The position numbers and the translations under genes are program-made. From UBA10205 sp964373815 (GTDB lineage Archaea > Iainarchaeota > Iainarchaeia > Iainarchaeales > Iainarchaeaceae), in contig CAYJWI010000002.1 of the NCBI GenBank assembly GCA_964373815.1, positions 1 through 64,000 of the forward strand: a DNA stretch of 64,000 nt. Direction: 5' to 3'. The notes beneath the pieces were generated by a model. The model worked only from the letters and a program-made list of their open reading frames with translations, did no database searches and had not been told where the DNA came from. Positions 59,412 through 64,000 of the stretch are shown piece by piece. Within the stretch, counting starts at the first letter, position 1. Each line of letters starts with the position of its first letter.

Positions 59412-59436
59412 ATAGGGCAAGCCCTGTAATTTAAGC

Positions 59437-60069
59437 GTGAAAAACAGGAAACCGACCCAAATCCGCCTGCTCTCGCTTGGGGAAGGGTCTTTGAAAGGGA
59501 TTGCCGCGGCTCATGCGGAAAAGCTCCTTGCGAGGGGCAGGGCAGGAAAGGTAGTTGCAGTTGATTTTGCAAGAGCCGCTTATGAACTGCCGCCAAATAT
59601 GCAGCACCTTCAAGGCAACGCGCTCGCGCTCTTGCAGGCCATGCAGCCCAATTCAGTAAAAATTCTAAGAGACGACTTTTCTTTGCACACAATGATGAGT
59701 GTGGGCCTTGGCCCGAAAAACTTTGCTGAGTTTGTGGGGGTTACGAAGAAGCTCCTAAAAAAACCAGGGCCTGACGAAGATGTGGGAAGGTTTATTAGAG
59801 AAAATATTGATTATTACTTTGCACATGCCAAAAGGGTGCTTGCCCCGGGCGGGAGATTTATAATAACCATAACCGACATACCGATGCCATACGCGGATAT
59901 GAAGTACAGTGATTTTTTGGTTGGCCGGCTATTTGAAAGCGGCTTCAAAGTCAGCTCAAGGGAGTTAAGGCCTGAAGAAATAAGCAAGCACGGTTCGCCA
60001 AATGCGAAAGAAATGTTAAGCAGTGGGCAAAAAATTGTCAGGATTGTCGCGACAAAGCCGCGCGGATAG
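59437..60069 (+). CDS. SAM-dependent methyltransferase-like protein
   Basis: The 210-residue protein has a Rossmann start (IRLLSLGEGSLKGIAAAHAEKLL), an acidic motif II (KVVAVDFARAAYEL), HLQGNALAL, and FAHAKRVLAPGGRFIITITD, the usual LkpGG region. Motif I is atypical (LGEGSLKG in place of DxGxGxG). It starts 26 bases after elp3, so a tRNA-modification role is possible. Substrate unknown. Confidence 0.7.
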   Translation: MKNRKPTQIRLLSLGEGSLKGIAAAHAEKLLARGRAGKVVAVDFARAAYELPPNMQHLQGNALALLQAMQPNSVKILRDDFSLHTMMSVGLGPKNFAEFVGVTKKLLKKPGPDEDVGRFIRENIDYYFAHAKRVLAPGGRFIITITDIPMPYADMKYSDFLVGRLFESGFKVSSRELRPEEISKHGSPNAKEMLSSGQKIVRIVATKPRG

Positions 60070-60072
60070 TGT

Positions 60073-60876
60073 TCACTTGAGCAAAGCGCTGAAGAGCGAA
60101 TTTATCAGCTCGAACGGGAGCAGCGAGAAATTGTAGAATGGGAAACCCGAAAGCGGCGCGCCCAATTTCCCTTTAAGTGTCGGCTTCACGTTCAGCTCCG
60201 AGGAATAACTGCCCACAATCACCTGGTCTGAAGCAAAGGCCTGCAAGGAGAAAGGGATTATGCCAGAGGTTTGAGGGCTTACTACAAGCTCCGCCTCTGC
60301 TATTGTCCCCGGCTTTATCGAAAGCGATTTTTCAGCAAACCATGTAGCTGGAAGGGTCGAAGTGAACCTCAAGGTGTCGGGGGCGATTGAGGAATTCGAG
60401 ACGGTTGCGCTGTAAATCACTTTCCCGCCCACAAAGTAGAAAGCGTCAGCCGACTTCCTCGCAAATGAAACATCAAGGAGGTTCCTTTTCACGATAACCG
60501 AAACGCTGACCATTTCCTCGCCGGAGTTTTGCGAACTGTTGGAAAGGCCAACGCTTAGCGAATACTGCCCGCTGGAGGCGTTTGCAGGGGCCCTTACCCT
60601 TGCAAGAAGCGAAGTGTCGGTCCTCTGGGTGGAGGCCACTTCCCAGCCATCCGGAAGCAAAGAAGGGGGGACTGAAATCGAGTCCCATTCAAACCCGTAG
60701 CCCGAATTGTCCGAAAAGACTATGTCGAAAATCTGGCCAGGAGAGACAAAGCCCGCATCAATTGCGCCACCGCTCTTGAGCGTGAGCTCCTTTGGGTAGG
60801 TCATGGAAATGTCGGCAAGCGCAAACGAGCAGCCAAGCAGGAGCGCGGATAAAACCAGAAAGAATGAAAATTTCAA
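60073..60876 (-). CDS. Secreted surface protein with beta-sandwich repeats
   Basis: The 267-residue product has a signal peptide (MKFSFFLVLSALLLGCSFALA) and at least two beta-sandwich segments rich in Ser/Thr/Asn (RVRAPANASSGQYSLSVGLSN; YSATVSNSSIAPDTLRFTSTLP), like archaeal CARDB/NEW3-type surface domains. NSS/NAS sites suit N-glycosylation. A hydrophobic end (LLPFELINSLFSALLK) could attach it to the membrane. Structural or adhesive role inferred. Confidence 0.65.
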   Translation of the reverse strand: MKFSFFLVLSALLLGCSFALADISMTYPKELTLKSGGAIDAGFVSPGQIFDIVFSDNSGYGFEWDSISVPPSLLPDGWEVASTQRTDTSLLARVRAPANASSGQYSLSVGLSNSSQNSGEEMVSVSVIVKRNLLDVSFARKSADAFYFVGGKVIYSATVSNSSIAPDTLRFTSTLPATWFAEKSLSIKPGTIAEAELVVSPQTSGIIPFSLQAFASDQVIVGSYSSELNVKPTLKGKLGAPLSGFPFYNFSLLPFELINSLFSALLK

Positions 60877-60952
60877 CTCGTCACCAAATTAGAATGCTGG
60901 GGCAACATAATAAAAACGCTTGGTCAAAAAACCTTTTTATAAAGGCGGGAAA

Positions 60953-61540
60953 ATGGCGGAAAAGGCACGTTTTGCAATGATAAAGCAAAGGCACAGGGAA
61001 ACCTTCGAAAAGGCCCTTTCACAGGGCAAGGTGGACCCGCAGATGCAAAGCCTGTGCTCTTTTATTGCGGGAACGCAAAACTATTACACCTCGAGCTGCT
61101 GCAGCGGAAGGATAATGCTGCTCGAAAAAAGGGGCGATGCTAAGAAGGAGAACTTTTTCCACAGGAAATGGCACAGGAACATAAGCAAAGAAGAGCTCGC
61201 GGAGGGTTTTGGGGAAAAAGTGCGGGGCGAGCTCTGGTTCAAGGTCGAGCCTTTCATACTGCACATAGGGTGCGCAAGCCTTGGGGATTCAAGAAAAGTG
61301 CTTTGTGCGATGAAGAAAGCCGGGGTCAAGAGGGGCGGGATAATAATCGCGGATGAGGGCAAGTTCCTCATAGAGCTGCAGGGCACGGAGAGGATGTCGT
61401 TTCCCGCAAAAAAAGGGGGCGCGAAACTCCTCGGGCAGGCTTACCTCTCCAAAATCCTGCCAAAGGCAAATTCGATGCTCTCGAAAAACTACGCAAGGCT
61501 CGAGAGGCTCGAGGCTGAATTCCGCAAAGAACTCAAGTGA
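60953..61540 (+). CDS. Taw3/TYW3 wybutosine-pathway methyltransferase
   Basis: Taw3 N-methylates the tricyclic base at G37 of tRNA-Phe. The 195-residue protein has the family signature YTSSCCSGRIMLLE, then WHRN, LWFKVEPFILHIGC and MKKAGVKRGGIII. ATG 60953 is preferred over a TTG 33 bases upstream, because homology begins here and AAAGGCGGG precedes it as a ribosome site. It is followed by thpR, also RNA-related. Confidence 0.9.
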   Translation: MAEKARFAMIKQRHRETFEKALSQGKVDPQMQSLCSFIAGTQNYYTSSCCSGRIMLLEKRGDAKKENFFHRKWHRNISKEELAEGFGEKVRGELWFKVEPFILHIGCASLGDSRKVLCAMKKAGVKRGGIIIADEGKFLIELQGTERMSFPAKKGGAKLLGQAYLSKILPKANSMLSKNYARLERLEAEFRKELK

Positions 61541-61567
61541 GAGATAAGTGAAAAATGGGGTGGAAAA

Positions 61568-62107
61568 ATGAGGCTTTTTGCAGCGGTGAACCTTCCGGAA
61601 GAAGTGAAAGAAAAAATATCCAAAGAGCTGCTTTGCGCAATTCCGGAAAACGGTTTCAAGGCAGTTGAGAAGCAGAACCTGCATATCACGATGCACTTTA
61701 TCGGCGAGTGCGCGAAAGAAAATGCGCAAAAAATATACATCGGCATTCGCGGTATACGTTTTGAAGAATTCGAGGCCAGCGCCGAAGGCATCGGAGTTTT
61801 CGGCGGCCGCGTAATATGGCTAGGGGTAGGGAAGGGCGCAGAAAAGATTTCTGAAATAGCCAGGCAGGTTTTCTCTGCGGCGGGGGTTAAGGAAGAAAGG
61901 TTCCACGCACATATCACCCTTGCAAGGAACAAAAAAGCGGAGCGGGGGGAAGTTTTGGAAGTTGCGAGGAAACTGGAAGGGAAAAAATTCTTGGCGAATT
62001 TCAAGGTCGGCAAAGTCTCGCTAATGGAATCAAGGCTAACTTCGCAAGGCCCGGTTTACTCCGAGGTTTCGGAGAGCACTTTCTCGAGCAGCGGCCCGGG
62101 GTCGTAA
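61568..62107 (+). CDS. thpR: RNA 2',3'-cyclic phosphodiesterase (LigT/ThpR)
   Basis: The 2H-type fold carries two HxT motifs: NLHITMHFIG and FHAHITLAR. It opens 2',3'-cyclic phosphates on RNA, as after tRNA splicing. The 179-residue length is normal. It starts 28 bases after taw3. The 3' end overlaps the convergent pilus ATPase gene by 52 bases. Confidence 0.93.
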   Translation: MRLFAAVNLPEEVKEKISKELLCAIPENGFKAVEKQNLHITMHFIGECAKENAQKIYIGIRGIRFEEFEASAEGIGVFGGRVIWLGVGKGAEKISEIARQVFSAAGVKEERFHAHITLARNKKAERGEVLEVARKLEGKKFLANFKVGKVSLMESRLTSQGPVYSEVSESTFSSSGPGS

Positions 62108-63633
62108 TAATACTGCTGTACCACCTGCGCCACCTCTACTTGGGAATGGATTCCGCTCTTTAGCATCCACTCCAATATCCTCCTGCGGACATAAATTTCC
62201 CTCTCCACTTCCTTTTTGGACTTGAGGGTTTTCTCCGCGACTATTTCGAGCACGCGCATGGGCACGTTGGTGCGCTTTATCGAATCAGTCTTCCTGTCCC
62301 ACTCATACACATTGCTCACAAGCGGCTGGGTTTCCATTGCAGTGAGCTCTGTTATCGCAAAAATCCTACGCTCAAGGCCCCTGCCCTCGACGTAAAAACG
62401 GTACTGCACAACCACGAGGTTTAGCAGCGGTATGAGGGGCTCTGGGACGTTCATGGGGTCGTTCTTGAGCCGCAGGAACATCTCCTTTGCGGAATTGCTG
62501 TGCAGTGTCCCAAGAATCCCCTTGTGCCCAGTGTCCATCGCAATGAAGAGCGTCTGCGCCTCGGGGCCCCTTACCTCGCCTACAATGAGCCTATCCGGCC
62601 TCATTCTCATGGAGTTTTTGAGCAGGTCATCCATTGTCACTCCTTCCTGGCCTTTTAGGCGCGGCCTTGCTTCCATCTGCACCCAGTTGTCCTTGTTGCT
62701 TAGCTGGAGCTCAAGCGTGTCCTCAATCGAGACCACGCGCTCGGAATACCTTATGAAGGCGGAGAGCGCATTCAAGGTGGTTGTCTTGCCAGAACCAGAG
62801 CCTCCCGTGATTATTATGTTCATCTGCTCAACCCCGAGGCCCTCCACCATGACCCAGAGGAACGCCGCGACTTCGCTGGACATGGTGTTGTTTGCTATGA
62901 GGTCTACAATGCTTAGGGGAATAGAAGTGAACTTCCTTATCGTAAGGCTCGGGCCGAAAGGCGTTACGAAAGTGAAAGTGGCATTCGCCCTGTTTCCGTC
63001 CGGAAGCCTTGCATCGAGGAGCGGGTGCTCGGAATCAAGCTTCTTGTCAACAGTCCTCGCGATTTTCTGGAGCAGGAAATCGAGGTCCCTTTTGGAAGGA
63101 AAGGATACATTGGTCTTGCAGTGCCCGTAAGTCTTGTGGAAAACAAAAACCTTTGTGTCATAGCCGTTGACCATGACTTCCTCGAGGTTCTCGTCCTCCA
63201 CTAGCGGCGCGAGCTTTCCGTAACCTATGGAATCCGAGAGGATGCGGTCAGCGAGGATGATATGGTTTTTCGAATGCGGGAAAAACTCCTTTATTAAAGC
63301 CATGAGAGAGAGCTTTATCGAGTTGAAATCCCCCGCCTTGATCAGTGACTCGAGCGCATCATTGTAGGTTATGGGCTTTATCACCTTCTCCCTGAAAAGC
63401 TCGAGGAAGTTTTTCGAAAAGAGCCTGCTCTCATGCCTCTCGAGCTCCTCAAAGCCCCTCTTGCCGGAAATGGCCCCGACAAGCAGCTCTTTTATGAGAA
63501 GCTCCTCGCCGCTAAAGCTCTGGTCCAACACATCGTAAAAATAAAAAGGGAAGCCGCCATAAATCGCGCACTGGCCGTAAGAGGCAACCTCTGAGCCTTT
63601 TTTTTCCCTGAACTCGCCCGGTTTTTGTGCCAT
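62056..63633 (-). CDS. Second pilus/secretion ATPase (GspE/TadA family)
   Basis: The 525-residue ATPase has Walker A (ITGGSGSGKTTTLN), Asp box (VVSIEDTLEL), Walker B (RPDRLIVGEVRGPEA) and His box (HKGILGTLHSNS). The N-domain includes LEEVMVNGYDTKVFVFHK. It is clearly related to 37400-39103 but divergent, and no platform or pilin gene lies beside it. It may power retraction or a second filament. It is divergent from the cca gene. Confidence 0.92.
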   Translation of the reverse strand: MAQKPGEFREKKGSEVASYGQCAIYGGFPFYFYDVLDQSFSGEELLIKELLVGAISGKRGFEELERHESRLFSKNFLELFREKVIKPITYNDALESLIKAGDFNSIKLSLMALIKEFFPHSKNHIILADRILSDSIGYGKLAPLVEDENLEEVMVNGYDTKVFVFHKTYGHCKTNVSFPSKRDLDFLLQKIARTVDKKLDSEHPLLDARLPDGNRANATFTFVTPFGPSLTIRKFTSIPLSIVDLIANNTMSSEVAAFLWVMVEGLGVEQMNIIITGGSGSGKTTTLNALSAFIRYSERVVSIEDTLELQLSNKDNWVQMEARPRLKGQEGVTMDDLLKNSMRMRPDRLIVGEVRGPEAQTLFIAMDTGHKGILGTLHSNSAKEMFLRLKNDPMNVPEPLIPLLNLVVVQYRFYVEGRGLERRIFAITELTAMETQPLVSNVYEWDRKTDSIKRTNVPMRVLEIVAEKTLKSKKEVEREIYVRRRILEWMLKSGIHSQVEVAQVVQQYYYDPGPLLEKVLSETSE

Positions 63634-63702
63634 TGTGACTCCCCAAGAACAGCCATTTATTATACAGTTTTATAGTATATAAAGAGTAAAGTAGAAAGGC
63701 CG

Positions 63703-64000
63703 GTGCATTCCTTGCAGAAAATCTTCCAAGAAGTGCTGGAAAAAATCACGCCCAGCGAAAAGGAGATGCGCAACGAAAAGCTCTTCGCGCAAGAACTCAT
63801 AAAAAAAATAAGCGGCACTCGAGGCAGGCACGAGAAAGCCGAGCTTGTTGGCAGCATCGGCCGCAACACTCACCTCAAAGGCGACAACGACCTCGACATT
63901 TTCGTCTTCTACCCAGAGAGCCTTGAGCGCGGGAACTTCGAAAAAGAGGGGCTTGCTTTAGGGAAGGCGGTTTTCCGCGGGCACAAATGGGAAAAGGCAT
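63703..64000 (+). CDS. cca: CCA-adding tRNA nucleotidyltransferase, class I (partial)
   Basis: The sequence runs off the right edge. The visible ~99 residues include AELVGSIGRNTHLKGDNDLDIFVFYP, the class I nucleotidyltransferase motif GS..R.T.L.G..D.DiF with both metal Asp residues. The enzyme builds CCA on tRNA after tRNase Z trimming (7580). A TATA box (TATATAAAG, 63676-63684) lies ~25 bases before GTG 63703, so this start is preferred to TTG 63712. Confidence 0.9.
   Translation, partial: MHSLQKIFQEVLEKITPSEKEMRNEKLFAQELIKKISGTRGRHEKAELVGSIGRNTHLKGDNDLDIFVFYPESLERGNFEKEGLALGKAVFRGHKWEKA

Noticed and set aside
1..64000. tRNA, rRNA and CRISPR arrays
   Set aside because: I looked for T-loop GTTCRA patterns in gene-free spaces, rRNA-like runs and regularly spaced repeats and saw none. 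A covariance-model scan could still find a tRNA I missed.
1..64000. Insertion sequences or transposases
   Set aside because: No transposase motif or terminal repeat pair was recognised; the inverted repeat at 6042-6186 encloses no gene.

Overview
The window is archaeal. It encodes archaeal LonB protease, Orc1/Cdc6, both replication factor C subunits, a CDC48-type ATPase, NreA, ABCE1, Pelota, archaeal Elp3, Taw3, a class I CCA-adding enzyme and many class III-signal pilins. Many genes start about 25-28 bases after a TATA box, which suggests leaderless transcripts. Genes are compact with many ATGA overlaps, and bacterial-type thrS and gpmA are mixed in. The gene set and sizes fit a small-genome DPANN-type archaeon (Micrarchaeota or Diapherotrites-like). 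That placement is inference; the window has no rRNA gene and I saw no tRNA gene.

Region 1 (1-2.3 kb) is an accessory cassette: a small hypothetical protein, a self-inhibited Fic enzyme with an operator-like repeat around its TATA box, and a coupled methyltransferase-like gene. Region 2 (2.3-7.3 kb) is the highlight. The LonB protease gene is broken inside an intein. One gene (6273-7286) carries the ATPase N-half plus a 131-residue intein N-half. Another (2324-3745), with its own promoter, carries a 41-residue intein C-half plus the rest of the ATPase and the Ser/Lys protease. Between them on the same strand lie a small ORF coupled to a free-standing double-motif LAGLIDADG endonuclease, a zinc phospholipase C-like gene, a 42-residue membrane protein and a long inverted repeat. 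Protein trans-splicing would give LonB of 638 residues, the normal family length.

Region 3 (7.3-18.7 kb) holds tRNase Z, a VapBC-like pair, a nucleotidyltransferase, pheS-pheT (with RNA hairpins over the pheT ribosome site), rfcL and orc1. The repeat-rich space beside orc1 is a candidate replication origin. Region 4 (18.7-35.4 kb) has two converging pilin-like clusters, a site-2 protease, a soluble sugar transferase domain, CDC48, a stand-alone NFACT-R protein, two Lrp-type regulators, topoisomerase IA, an NrdD-like protein without a radical site, rfcS and nreA.

Region 5 (35.4-49.7 kb) starts with thrS and then a large type IV pilus locus: secretion ATPase, two TadC-like membrane proteins, a tandem set of pilins sharing an identical 57-base start (interrupted by a 100-N assembly gap), the prepilin peptidase and further pilins. 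A TctA-like transporter, a JAMM protease, a phosphoglycerate mutase lacking one catalytic histidine and a second four-gene pilin operon follow. Region 6 (49.7-64 kb) carries asnB, the divergent ribosome-rescue pair ABCE1/Pelota, a low-GC orphan, elp3, taw3, thpR, a second pilus ATPase and the start of cca.
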